From: an uncultured Clostridia bacterium
GTDB taxonomy: Bacteria > Bacillota > Clostridia > Oscillospirales > Acutalibacteraceae
Assembly (NCBI GenBank): GCA_937888485.1
Contig: CALAQQ010000067.1
Location: 1-17,308 of the forward strand
Direction: 5' to 3'
Length of the DNA stretch: 17,308 nt
Shown: piece by piece, positions 1-7,008 of the stretch
Numbering within the stretch: the first letter of the stretch is position 1
Layout: every line of letters begins with the position of its first letter
The notes under the pieces: generated by a model
What the model was told of the DNA's origin: nothing
What the model saw: only the letters and a program-made list of their open reading frames with translations
The model's database searches: none
Made by a program: the position numbers and the translations under genes

Positions 1-267
1 CTTCTTTCTGGACTCGATTACCTTAGGAGAAGCTGTAAGGATCTCCATGTTGTCTGTACAGGGATATACACATCCTGCAACAAGACGGAAACCTCTGCCT
101 TCGTTTACTTCTGTTACACAGATACGGCAGGCACCGATTTCGTTGATTTCCTTGAGGTAGCAGAGTGTGGGGATTTCGATACCCGCATAACGTGCTGCTT
201 CGAGGATTGTTATACCGTTAGGCACACTTAAGGGCATGCCGTTGATTTTGATATTTACCATTTCCAT
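1..267 (-). CDS. [FeFe] hydrogenase catalytic subunit, N-terminus only (partial)
   Basis: This is the first 89 residues of the catalytic subunit of an NADH-linked [FeFe] hydrogenase (HydA/HndD type); the rest lies beyond the left edge. What is visible is the N-terminal plant-type [2Fe-2S] domain, with Cys36, Cys47, Cys50 and Cys66 (C-x10-C-x2-C-x15-C) in the contexts PTLCYL, GACRICV and VAGCVYPC, as in HndD and the related NuoG N-terminus. The ATG at 267 is preferred over the in-frame ATG at 261 because AAAGGAG lies about 11 nt upstream. It starts 20 bp after the NuoF-like gene, so it is the last visible gene of the operon. By family knowledge the missing part would hold further [4Fe-4S] clusters and the H-cluster that reduces protons. 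A NuoG-like subunit is the alternative from this fragment alone, but the neighbours favour hydrogenase. Confidence 0.85.
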   Translation of the reverse strand, partial: MEMVNIKINGMPLSVPNGITILEAARYAGIEIPTLCYLKEINEIGACRICVTEVNEGRGFRLVAGCVYPCTDNMEILTASPKVIESRKK

Positions 268-287
268 TGTGTGGCACACTCCTTTCG

Positions 288-2114
288 TTATTTCTTATAG
301 ATTGCCTGAATTTTCTTACAAGAATCCATACATGCACCGCACTTGACACACTTCTCGGGATTGATTGCGAAGGAAGCAAGCTTGTGACCGGGTGCAATAT
401 AATCTGTTCTTGCGATTGCGTCTGCAGGACAAGCTCTTGCGCACATACCGCAGCCGATACACTTCTCAGCGTCGATATAGTACTGAACAAGACCCTTACA
501 TACGCCTGCGGGGCACTTCTTGTCAACAACGTGAGCGATGTATTCCTCACGGAAGAACTTAAGTGTTGCAAGAACGGGGTTCGGAGCAGTCTGACCAAGA
601 CCGCAGAGTGAATTTTCCTTGATATAATATGCGAGCTCTTCGAGCTTGTCGATATCTTCGAGAGTACCGTTACCTTCGGTAATCTTTTCAAGGATTTCCA
701 TCATTCTCTTTGTACCGATACGGCAGGGTGCGCACTTACCGCAGGATTCGTCAACTGTGAAATCAAGGAAGAACTTAGCGATGTCAACCATGCAGTTGTC
801 TTCGTCCATAACGATGAGACCGCCCGAACCCATCATGCAGCCGATAGCTGTGAGGTTATCGTAGTCAATCTTTGTATCAATAAGGCTTGCAGGGATACAT
901 CCGCCGGAGGGACCGCCTGTCTGTGCAGCCTTGAACTTTTTGCCGTTGGGGATACCGCCGCCGATGTCATAGATAACTTCGCGGAGTGTTGTACCCATGG
1001 GGATTTCAACAAGACCTGTGTTTTCAATCTTGCCGCCGAGTGCGAATACCTTTGTGCCCTTTGATTTTTCAGTACCCATTGATGCGAACCAGTCAGCACC
1101 CTTGAGGATAATCTGGGGAATGTTAGCAAAGGTTTCAACGTTGTTTTCTGTTGTGGGTTTGCCGAAGAGACCCTTAACTGCGGGATAGGGAGGTCTGGGT
1201 CTGGGTTCACCTCTGTTGCCTTCGATTGAGGTCATGAGAGCTGTTTCTTCACCGCATACGAATGCGCCTGCACCGAGACGGATGAAGAGGTCGAAATCAA
1301 AGCCTGAATCAAAGATGTTCTTGCCGAGGAGACCGTATTCTCTTGCCTGATCGATAGCCTTCTGAAGACGTGCAACAGCGATGGGATATTCAGCACGAAC
1401 ATAAACATAACCTTCGGTTGCGCCTGTTGCGTAGCCGCAGATTGTCATAGCTTCGATAAGGCAGTGGGGATCGCCTTCAAGAACGGAACGGTCCATGAAT
1501 GCGCCGGGGTCGCCTTCGTCAGCGTTACATACAACATATTTCTGGTCAGCGCTGTTAGCTGCGGTGAAGCTCCACTTAAGACCTGTGGGGAAACCGCCGC
1601 CGCCTCTGCCGCGGAGACCTGAATCCTTAATAACCTGAACAACCTCTTCGGGTTTCATTTCTGTGAGAACCTTACCGAGAGCTGCATAACCGTCCATAGC
1701 GATGTATTCATCGATATTTTCGGGGTCGATAAGACCGCAGTTGCGAAGAGCAACTCTCTTCTGGGTCTTATAGAAGTTTGTGTCGTTAAGAGAAAGAGTT
1801 TTGCCTGCTTCCTCGATAACGCTTTCGTCTGCATCTTTATAAACGAGTCTGTCAACAAGACGGCCCTTGAGAAGATGCTCTGAAACAATTTCGGCAACGT
1901 CCTTTTCTTCAACGCGGCTGTAGAAAGTGCCTTCGGGATAAATGATAACAACGGGGCCGAGGGCGCAAAGACCGAAGCAACCCGTCTGAACAACCTTGAC
2001 TTCATCAGCAAGACCGTTCTTTTCGATTTCCTTTTCGAATGTGGAAATAAGTACCTTACTGCCCGATGAAGTACATCCGGTACCGCCACAAATCAATACA
2101 TGTGAACGAATCAT
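288..2114 (-). CDS. NADH/FMN subunit of electron-bifurcating [FeFe] hydrogenase (HydB/HndC, NuoF-like)
   Basis: A 608-aa flavoprotein that would exchange electrons between NAD(P)H and the iron-sulfur chain of the hydrogenase in the cytoplasm. Domains in order: a thioredoxin-like [2Fe-2S] domain with Cys9, Cys14, Cys46 and Cys50 (about residues 1-100); the NuoF NADH/FMN core with GRGGGGFPTGLKW, CNADEGDPGAF and GAGAFVCGEETAL; an SLBB region; the NuoF [4Fe-4S] motif ESCGKCAPCRIGTKRM; and a C-terminal two-cluster ferredoxin domain (CIGCGMCARACP and CVKCGACMDSCKK). This order and length are those of HndC/HydB, not of complex I NuoF, which lacks the two end domains. The ATG at 2114 has GGAGG close upstream. 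It lies 16 bp after the small ferredoxin gene and 20 bp before the catalytic subunit, clearly in one transcript. Whether it uses NADH or NADPH cannot be read from the sequence. Confidence 0.95.
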   Translation of the reverse strand: MIRSHVLICGGTGCTSSGSKVLISTFEKEIEKNGLADEVKVVQTGCFGLCALGPVVIIYPEGTFYSRVEEKDVAEIVSEHLLKGRLVDRLVYKDADESVIEEAGKTLSLNDTNFYKTQKRVALRNCGLIDPENIDEYIAMDGYAALGKVLTEMKPEEVVQVIKDSGLRGRGGGGFPTGLKWSFTAANSADQKYVVCNADEGDPGAFMDRSVLEGDPHCLIEAMTICGYATGATEGYVYVRAEYPIAVARLQKAIDQAREYGLLGKNIFDSGFDFDLFIRLGAGAFVCGEETALMTSIEGNRGEPRPRPPYPAVKGLFGKPTTENNVETFANIPQIILKGADWFASMGTEKSKGTKVFALGGKIENTGLVEIPMGTTLREVIYDIGGGIPNGKKFKAAQTGGPSGGCIPASLIDTKIDYDNLTAIGCMMGSGGLIVMDEDNCMVDIAKFFLDFTVDESCGKCAPCRIGTKRMMEILEKITEGNGTLEDIDKLEELAYYIKENSLCGLGQTAPNPVLATLKFFREEYIAHVVDKKCPAGVCKGLVQYYIDAEKCIGCGMCARACPADAIARTDYIAPGHKLASFAINPEKCVKCGACMDSCKKIQAIYKK

Positions 2115-2130
2115 ATTTTTTTAACCTCCA

Positions 2131-2502
2131 TTATGAGATAACGTTACTGATTGTGTATTCCGAAACAATGTTGCCGCCCTTGAGGTGCTTTTCAACAACC
2201 TCGGCTGCCTTTTCGGCTGTCATCTTAACGTAAGTAACCTTTTCTTTGTCTGCTTCAAAGATTTCAACAACGGGTTCGAACTGGCAAACGCCGATGCATC
2301 CTGTCTGTGAAACGGTAACCTTGTCGCCAAGACCTGCCTTTGTAACTTCCTCAACGAAAGCGTTGAGAACGGGTCTTGCGCCTGCAGCGATGCCGCAGGT
2401 TGCCATGCCGACAACTACTCTGATTTCGCCTGTGCCTTCACGAAGAACAACCTTATCCTTCATTTTTTCTCTGATTGCAGCAAGCTCAGCCAATGATTTC
2501 AT
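2131..2502 (-). CDS. Thioredoxin-like [2Fe-2S] ferredoxin (HndB-like)
   Basis: A 123-aa protein of the (2Fe-2S) ferredoxin/thioredoxin-like family, probably an accessory electron-transfer subunit of the hydrogenase next to it. The cysteines are Cys36 (GMATCGIAAGAR), Cys69 and Cys73 (SQTGCIGVCQFEP). Only three sit in the usual motif regions, because the second cysteine of the first pair is replaced. As I recall the family, CGIAAGA is common in HndB-like proteins, so this may not be a defect. A longer frame starts at 2574, but it would overlap the upstream ATPase gene. The ATG at 2502 has GAGAGG 9 nt upstream and gives a normal domain start. It lies 34 bp after the upstream gene and 16 bp before the NuoF-like gene. 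Its fold matches the N-terminal domain of that NuoF-like protein. Confidence 0.88.
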   Translation of the reverse strand: MKSLAELAAIREKMKDKVVLREGTGEIRVVVGMATCGIAAGARPVLNAFVEEVTKAGLGDKVTVSQTGCIGVCQFEPVVEIFEADKEKVTYVKMTAEKAAEVVEKHLKGGNIVSEYTISNVIS

Positions 2503-2536
2503 AACATCTATCCTCTCTTTTATAATATACATTATA

Positions 2537-3085
2537 TTAAATGGCAGAATATCCTTCTTTAAGATATTCTTCAATCCATTTTATGACCTCGTAATTATCA
2601 AGCGGAACGTCTCCGAGAACCTCGCGAAGCTCTCTTGTATCCAGCTCAACCGCTCCGCCGTTTTTCTTATGGACAAATTTCCATTCGATATCGGGCGAGC
2701 CCTGAATCAGCACCGTGACGGTGGAGATTACGTCGCCGAGGGGTGTGCAGTCGATATGGTCGGTAAAAAATTCCGCCGTTACGGTTGTTCCGTGACAATC
2801 GGGGTTATCGTTTTCGCTGACGGAACTGATTTTTATTCCGCCGCCCGTCTGCTCTGCCGCCAGTTTTAAAAGCGGTATGCCCAGACCGACGTTCCTCGTT
2901 GTTCTCGTTGTGTAGAACGGGTTCATCACGTTTTCAACCGTTTCTTTGCTCATTCCGCAGCCGTCATCCTTAATCGTAAGGGTGAGCTTTCCGTCTGCTT
3001 CGATAAGCTCAATCAGAATATTCTCCGCTCTTGCTTTTACGGAATTCTGAGCTATATCAAGAATATTTAATGATAATTCTTTCAT
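2537..3085 (-). CDS. GHKL-type ATP-binding protein (histidine-kinase-like ATPase domain)
   Basis: A 182-aa protein with a histidine-kinase-type ATPase fold but no obvious dimerisation/phosphoacceptor or membrane segment. The ATP-site boxes are present: an N box (DIAQNSVKA, Asn14 and neighbours), a G1 box (DDGCGM, about residues 40-45) and a G2 box (TTRNVGLGIPLLK, about residues 62-74). The last 60 residues are a short extra region I do not recognise. Its ATG overlaps the stop of the PHP gene in an ATGA, so translation is coupled. In this context it probably acts in a switch between the sensory hydrogenase and an unknown target, in the way anti-sigma kinases do. That role is inferred from context only. 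It is the second ATPase of this fold in the operon. Confidence 0.85.
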   Translation of the reverse strand: MKELSLNILDIAQNSVKARAENILIELIEADGKLTLTIKDDGCGMSKETVENVMNPFYTTRTTRNVGLGIPLLKLAAEQTGGGIKISSVSENDNPDCHGTTVTAEFFTDHIDCTPLGDVISTVTVLIQGSPDIEWKFVHKKNGGAVELDTRELREVLGDVPLDNYEVIKWIEEYLKEGYSAI

Positions 3086-3816
3086 AAGCCTTTCAGCCTT
3101 TCAAAAAGCTTTTTGCGGATATTTTCGGGCGTTTCTTCCGCAACGTCAAGCTCAAAGCAATTGAGCCTTCCGCTGATATCCCAGAGATAATGCGCATCCG
3201 ACGAAACGACGCAGGGCTTGTCCGAAAGAATCGGGAACCTGCCGAGAAACTCGTCTTTTTTATCGCCGTCATGCAGCTCATAACACGGGAAATACGGCAT
3301 ATCGGGAAAAACACCGAGAGTTGCAACGATTCCGTTTGCCTCCCTGTCTATATGAGCGGGATAGCAGATTCCGCCGAATTCATTAACGAGCTTCGGGGCA
3401 CCGTCAACTGTTATCATCGTTGCGTTTGAAAGCAGGTTTTCCTCAACGGCGATAACCTCGTCGTTTTCGTTCATTATCATCTGCTCGCCGAAAATATCAA
3501 CACGGTTCCTGAACGGTATTCTTTGTTTATCCACGGATTCACCGAATCTCAGCGCATCTTCGAGATTTTCGAAAAGACATACGAGATGGATATCCTCCGC
3601 CGTGGTCAGCTCCATGCCTGCAACGGGTACGATTCCGTTAGCCTCTGCCGTTTTGAAAAATGCAGGGCAGTTGCGGCAGGAGTTGTGGTCGGTCAGCGCC
3701 ATAATATCGAGCTTTGCGACAACCCCCATGCCTGCAATGTTGTTCGGAGTCATATCGTCGTCACCGCAGGGTGAAAGACATGAATGCATGTGTAAATCGT
3801 AATAATATTTTTTCAT
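3082..3816 (-). CDS. PHP-domain metal-dependent phosphoesterase
   Basis: A 244-aa PHP protein. Metal-binding motifs are visible in order: DLHMHS (residues 8-13), ALTDHNS (about 41-47), GMELTT (about 67-72), CYPAH (about 151-155) and VSSDAHYL (about 203-210). It is closest to the PHP group that includes the RNase AM/YciV-type and other small phosphoesterases. The true substrate is unknown. It is cytoplasmic, with no signal peptide. It is joined by 4-nt ATGA overlaps to the genes on both sides, so it is made together with the DRTGG protein and the GHKL ATPase. Its place inside a hydrogenase operon suggests turnover of a nucleotide or phosphate signal, but nothing in the sequence proves this. 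Confidence 0.9.
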   Translation of the reverse strand: MKKYYYDLHMHSCLSPCGDDDMTPNNIAGMGVVAKLDIMALTDHNSCRNCPAFFKTAEANGIVPVAGMELTTAEDIHLVCLFENLEDALRFGESVDKQRIPFRNRVDIFGEQMIMNENDEVIAVEENLLSNATMITVDGAPKLVNEFGGICYPAHIDREANGIVATLGVFPDMPYFPCYELHDGDKKDEFLGRFPILSDKPCVVSSDAHYLWDISGRLNCFELDVAEETPENIRKKLFERLKGL

Positions 3817-4133
3817 ATATTGATTGCCTTTGCGGTTTCGTAGGCAGGCATTTCCGACGAGATGATGTTGACTCCTTTTGCATTTGCAGTTTCAATAACC
3901 GAAGCATCGGGATTGACTCCCTCGGCAAGAACAATGCAAGCCGTATCGGCAAGCGAAGCAACGGCAACAACGTTTATATTCGTCATTATCGTTATCCATG
4001 CGTCGTCCGCCTTTGCTCTGCCCATTACCCAACTGAGCAGGTCGCCGATGTAAATTCCGCTTATTTCTCTTTCACCGTCGGGGATTGCCACGGGTTTGAA
4101 GCCCTGCATCGCCGAAAGCTCATTCACCGTCAA
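3813..4133 (-). CDS. DRTGG-domain protein (first copy)
   Basis: A 106-aa single-domain protein resembling the DRTGG domain found in phosphotransacetylases, CobB/CobQ-like proteins and CBS-pair proteins. The body has the alternating beta/helix pattern (GIYIGDLLSWVMGRAK, WITIMTNINVVAVASL, ACIVLAEGV, GVNIISSEMPAYE). The frame can be opened further to 4160, but I chose the TTG at 4133 because GGAGGTG sits 8 nt upstream and the protein then starts directly on the domain. A GTG two codons later is also possible. It overlaps the end of the sensory hydrogenase gene by 14 nt and the PHP gene by 4 nt. The DRTGG domain has no settled biochemical role; a ligand-sensing or scaffold function is inferred. 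A related gene lies at 5859-6206. Confidence 0.8.
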   Translation of the reverse strand: MTVNELSAMQGFKPVAIPDGEREISGIYIGDLLSWVMGRAKADDAWITIMTNINVVAVASLADTACIVLAEGVNPDASVIETANAKGVNIISSEMPAYETAKAINI

Positions 4134-5418
4134 CCTTCTCACCTCCGTCGTAGGTTTCAATATATTTCTTAATAAAGTCTTTATAAGCGATTATACACTC
4201 GTTTCTGTCCGCATTGCCCATAACGATATCCTCTGCAAAAGCTCTGCAATTCGGTGCGCCGCATGAACCGCAGTCGATGCCCGGCAATTCCTTGCGGAGC
4301 GCCTGGATTTTTGACATGAGTCTCATGGATTCTCCGATGCTGTCGCTGAGTCTGTTGAGGGGTCTGTATTCGGGCAAATCTCCGAAAAAGCTGTTCTCGG
4401 GGATATATGCGTCCTCCTCGGAATGAGGAACAAGCGAAACAGGCATATATCTTCTTAAAGTGTGAAGTCTGTTTTTAGCCACATAGGGGTTTTCGATTGT
4501 CAGCACTCCGCCGACACATCCGCTCGGACAAGCGTTCAGCTCAACGAAATCAACGGGCGGTATGTTGCCGTCCTCAATCTGGTCGAGCACCGAAATGACG
4601 TTGTTGATACCGTCGGCAGCGATAATCTTATCGTTGAGAAGCGCAGAGCCTTCGCCTCCGCAGATTGCCCAGCTCAGACCGATTCTGCCTGCCTGGGAAG
4701 GAATATCGGCAGCGTTCTCACGCTTCATGACGTTGATGAGCTGGAAATAAATCTCGCTCATCGAAACAACAAGGTCAACCTCGCTTTTGTAGCTTCCGAA
4801 GCCGTTTCTCACATAGCTTACCTTTGCGGGGCAGGGAGAAATAAAGCAGGTGCATATATCTTCTCTCTTAAGCTCGGGATTCTTTTTCATCGCTTCTTCA
4901 ACCGCCATATGTGCGGCAACCTCAACGGGAGGCAGAAGCGGAATGAGATTATCCTTGAGGAACGGGAAACGGATAAGAATAAGTCTTGTGACAACGGGGC
5001 AAGCCGTACTGATAACGGGTTTTCTTATTCCCTCGGTCTGAAGATAAAGCCTTGTGTGCTCGGAAACGATTTCCGCACCCTTCGCAACCTCAAAAACTTC
5101 ATCGAAGCCGATATCGAGAAGACCTTTCAGCACATAGCCGATGTTGTCAAGATTATCGAACTGCGCAAGCAAGCTCGGCGCAGGAAGCGCTATCTTGTAC
5201 TTGTAGTTCTTTATTTCGTCAAAAGAGTTGCATATGCTCTTTTTGGCGTTGTTTGGACAGTTCCGTATGCACTCTCCGCAGTCAATGCAGCGCTCCGCAT
5301 CAATAACGGCACAGCCGCGGCGCACTCTGATTGCCTCGGTGGGACAATGCTTCATGCAGGTTGTGCAGCCCGTGCATTTGCTCGCATCGAGCGATACCGA
5401 ATGGATATATGTATTCAT
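4120..5418 (-). CDS. Sensory-type [FeFe] hydrogenase (HydS-like)
   Basis: A 432-aa iron-only hydrogenase homologue. Domains: two N-terminal [4Fe-4S] sites (Cys15/18/21/25 and Cys44/47/50/54), an H-cluster domain (about residues 75-335), and a C-terminal extra Fe-S domain with Cys383, Cys386, Cys391 and Cys408 (IDCGSCGAPNC...NEC). The four H-cluster ligands are present: Cys140 (STACPVV), Cys196 (SPCPAK), Cys297 and Cys301 (LNACPSGC). The proton-relay cysteine of catalytic enzymes is replaced by Ala139, and both active-site methionines are replaced (Ser at the L2 position, Asn296 at L3). This pattern is known from HydS/group C-D sensory hydrogenases. There is no PAS domain, so the signal probably leaves through the C-terminal domain or partner proteins. 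AAGGAG lies 9 nt before the ATG. ATPase and DRTGG genes surround it on both sides. Confidence 0.88.
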   Translation of the reverse strand: MNTYIHSVSLDASKCTGCTTCMKHCPTEAIRVRRGCAVIDAERCIDCGECIRNCPNNAKKSICNSFDEIKNYKYKIALPAPSLLAQFDNLDNIGYVLKGLLDIGFDEVFEVAKGAEIVSEHTRLYLQTEGIRKPVISTACPVVTRLILIRFPFLKDNLIPLLPPVEVAAHMAVEEAMKKNPELKREDICTCFISPCPAKVSYVRNGFGSYKSEVDLVVSMSEIYFQLINVMKRENAADIPSQAGRIGLSWAICGGEGSALLNDKIIAADGINNVISVLDQIEDGNIPPVDFVELNACPSGCVGGVLTIENPYVAKNRLHTLRRYMPVSLVPHSEEDAYIPENSFFGDLPEYRPLNRLSDSIGESMRLMSKIQALRKELPGIDCGSCGAPNCRAFAEDIVMGNADRNECIIAYKDFIKKYIETYDGGEKVDGE

Positions 5419-5434
5419 AGAAATACACTCCTTA

Positions 5435-5857
5435 TCAGAAGTTCACCCTCATTGTTATCGTGGTGCCTTCTCCGACAACGGAATCTATCTGCATATAGTC
5501 GGTATATCTTTTCATATTGGGGAGACCCATGCCTGCACCGAAACCGAGCGAACGGATATTGTCGGGAGCTGTTGAGAAGCCCTCCTGCATAGCCTGCTCA
5601 ATGTTTGCGATACCGGGTCCCGTATCTTTGAGAATTATCTCAATACTGTCGTCGCTGACGATAACATCCGCTTCTCCGCCCTTTGCGTGGATGACCATGT
5701 TGATTTCACCTTCATACATCGCAATGGAAACTCTGCGGATTGTTTCGGGGTCGATTCCGAGCTGACGAAGATTCTTCTTCACCTGCACCGAAGCCTGACC
5801 CGCCGATGTGAAATTATCGCCGTCGACATCAAAGTGGAAAATCAGGGGTTCAGCCAT
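5435..5857 (-). CDS. RsbW/SpoIIAB-like anti-sigma-type ATPase
   Basis: A 140-aa GHKL ATPase of the small serine-kinase/anti-sigma kind. Visible parts: an early strand pair (MAEPLIFHFDVDGDNF), an N box (AMYEGEINMVIHA, Glu and Asn in helix), a G1 box (DTGPGI) and a G2 box (GFGAGMGLPNMKRY). Three starts are possible (5869, GTG 5866, 5857). The ATG at 5857 was chosen because GGTGA lies 5 nt upstream, it begins one base after the previous stop (TGAAATG), and the domain begins at once. By family knowledge such proteins phosphorylate an anti-sigma-antagonist-like partner or bind a sigma factor. No STAS partner is present in this operon, which makes the target unclear. It directly precedes the sensory hydrogenase gene (16-bp gap). 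Confidence 0.85.
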   Translation of the reverse strand: MAEPLIFHFDVDGDNFTSAGQASVQVKKNLRQLGIDPETIRRVSIAMYEGEINMVIHAKGGEADVIVSDDSIEIILKDTGPGIANIEQAMQEGFSTAPDNIRSLGFGAGMGLPNMKRYTDYMQIDSVVGEGTTITMRVNF

Positions 5858-5858
5858 T

Positions 5859-6206
5859 TCAGTCACCATTTCCTTTGAGTCCGTTTGAATAGAGAATGCC
5901 GCAGGCATCATACATACGCTTCGCAGTTGTCATAACGGCAATTCCGTGCTCCTTTGCGAGTTCAAGCATATCCGCCGACGGACGCTTTGAACGGACAAAA
6001 ACGATACACTTCATATCCATCATTTCCGCTGTGCGTATAACCTGAGCATTGACAAGTCCCGTAAGCATAACCGCCTGGTCTTTAACATATGCGAGCACGT
6101 CGCTCATCATGTCGCTTCCGCAGGCAGAATGGACTTCTTCTCCGAGGTTTTCGCTTCCGCTGAGAACTTCAGCTTCAAGCAAATCTTTAACAGTGTTGAT
6201 TGTCAT
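5859..6206 (-). CDS. DRTGG-domain-like protein (second copy)
   Basis: A 115-aa soluble protein related to the DRTGG domain protein at 3813-4133. It has an N-terminal helix (MTINTVKDLLEAEVLSG), a central segment with SDMMSDVLAYVKDQAVMLTG, then MKCIVFVRSKRPS and a C-terminal Rossmann-like strand and helix (GIAVMTTAKRMYDACG). The start at ATG 6206 is supported by GAGGGA about 7 nt upstream. It is the second gene of the operon, 36 bp after the NuoE-like gene, and its stop almost touches the ATPase gene. The two DRTGG copies have diverged widely, so they are more likely to form a heteromer or sense two states than to be a recent duplication. That idea is inference; no function is known. Confidence 0.75.
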   Translation of the reverse strand: MTINTVKDLLEAEVLSGSENLGEEVHSACGSDMMSDVLAYVKDQAVMLTGLVNAQVIRTAEMMDMKCIVFVRSKRPSADMLELAKEHGIAVMTTAKRMYDACGILYSNGLKGNGD

Positions 6207-6242
6207 ACCAAATCCCTCATTTTCACCTGTGCGGATTTAAGA

Positions 6243-6737
6243 TTAGTTATATTTTGCAAGAATATCGGGAATCTCGTCGGGAGTTACTCTGCCGTAAACA
6301 TCATCGTTGATTGTGAAAACGGGAGCAAGACCGCAAGCGCCGATGCAGCGGCATGCTTCAACGGAGAACTTGAGGTCCTCTGTGCATTCGCCTGCTGAGA
6401 TTCCGAGAACTTCGCAGATTTTATCAAGGATTTCCTGTGAGCCCTTAACGTAGCAAGCAGTACCGAGGCATACGGAAACGTTGTATTTTCCCTTGGGAGT
6501 GAGTGAGAAGAGAGCGTAGAATGTTGCAACGCCGTAAACCTTCTCAAGGGGAACGTTCATTCCTTCTGCTATCATGGTCTGAACTTCGATGGGCAGGTAG
6601 CCGTAGATGTTCTGAGCTTCCTGCATAACGTGCATGAGCATGCTCTTGTCGCCTGTGCATTCTGCGATGATTGCCTTAAGCTGAGCCTCCTGCTCGGGAG
6701 TGCCTGTGAAAGGCAGATTGCTGATCTTTTTAAGCAT
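6243..6737 (-). CDS. NuoE-like [2Fe-2S] subunit of the hydrogenase (HydC/HndA)
   Basis: A 164-aa homologue of the 24-kDa subunit of complex I, which in bifurcating hydrogenases passes electrons between the NuoF-like flavin subunit and the rest of the complex. An N-terminal helical part (QEAQNIYGYLP, EGMNVPLEKVYGVATFYALFSL) is followed by the thioredoxin-like [2Fe-2S] domain with Cys90 and Cys95 (CLGTAC) and Cys131 and Cys135 (RCIGAC). The frame opens at 6770, but the ATG at 6737 has a strong AGGAGG 9 nt upstream and matches the usual family start and length. It is the first gene of the leftward operon, about 80 nt from the proposed promoter. The related flavin and catalytic genes come only after seven intervening genes, an unusual separation. 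Confidence 0.93.
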   Translation of the reverse strand: MLKKISNLPFTGTPEQEAQLKAIIAECTGDKSMLMHVMQEAQNIYGYLPIEVQTMIAEGMNVPLEKVYGVATFYALFSLTPKGKYNVSVCLGTACYVKGSQEILDKICEVLGISAGECTEDLKFSVEACRCIGACGLAPVFTINDDVYGRVTPDEIPDILAKYN

Positions 6738-6825
6738 TAAGTCATTCCTCCTGAATGAAAATTTAAACATAACAGTTTACTCATGCAAAACTGCATCTTA
6801 TATCCGCAATTCCGCATTCTACATA

Positions 6826-6854
6826 ATTATAACATACATTTATAGAAAATGCTA
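6826..6854 (-). promoter_or_regulatory. Probable promoter of the hydrogenase operon
   Basis: On the minus strand an extended -10 element, TGTTATAAT, lies at 6834-6826. The -35 region (about 6849-6854) is poor, which is usual when an extended -10 is present. Transcription would start near 6819 and leave a leader of about 80 nt before the NuoE-like gene. I saw no clear Rex-type inverted repeat nearby. Confidence 0.5.
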
Positions 6855-6944
6855 CTTTTTTGAAAAAATTTTTTGCCCGATTTACTCCCTTTTTTGTATA
6901 AATTTTGTATATTTTGACTATCGGAATGCAGTTTTTATGCTTTG

Positions 6945-6974
6945 TTGACATTTATCCCGTCATTATGCTATTAT
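6945..6974 (+). promoter_or_regulatory. Sigma-A promoter of the PI-PLC-like gene
   Basis: A perfect TTGACA at 6945-6950, an 18-nt spacer and TATTAT at 6969-6974, with a TG dinucleotide at 6966-6967 forming an extended -10. The gene starts 35 nt downstream. Its ribosome site is AAAGGCGG, a slightly weakened AGGAGG. Confidence 0.75.
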
Positions 6975-7008
6975 TAATAGCAGTCTACTACTTAAAGGCG
7001 GTGCAATT

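Noticed and set aside
2503..2574. Longer N-terminus of the small ferredoxin
   Set aside because: It would overlap the ATPase gene, has no ribosome site at 2574, and its added residues are unlike the family start.
4462..5592. 376-aa plus-strand frame opposite the sensory hydrogenase gene
   Set aside because: It is a mirror frame of a well-supported gene, with no ribosome site and no recognisable domain.
6738..7008. Rex operator in the hydrogenase/PI-PLC intergenic region
   Set aside because: I searched for TTGTGAA/TTGTTAA-type inverted repeats and saw none convincing, so redox control by Rex is not claimed.
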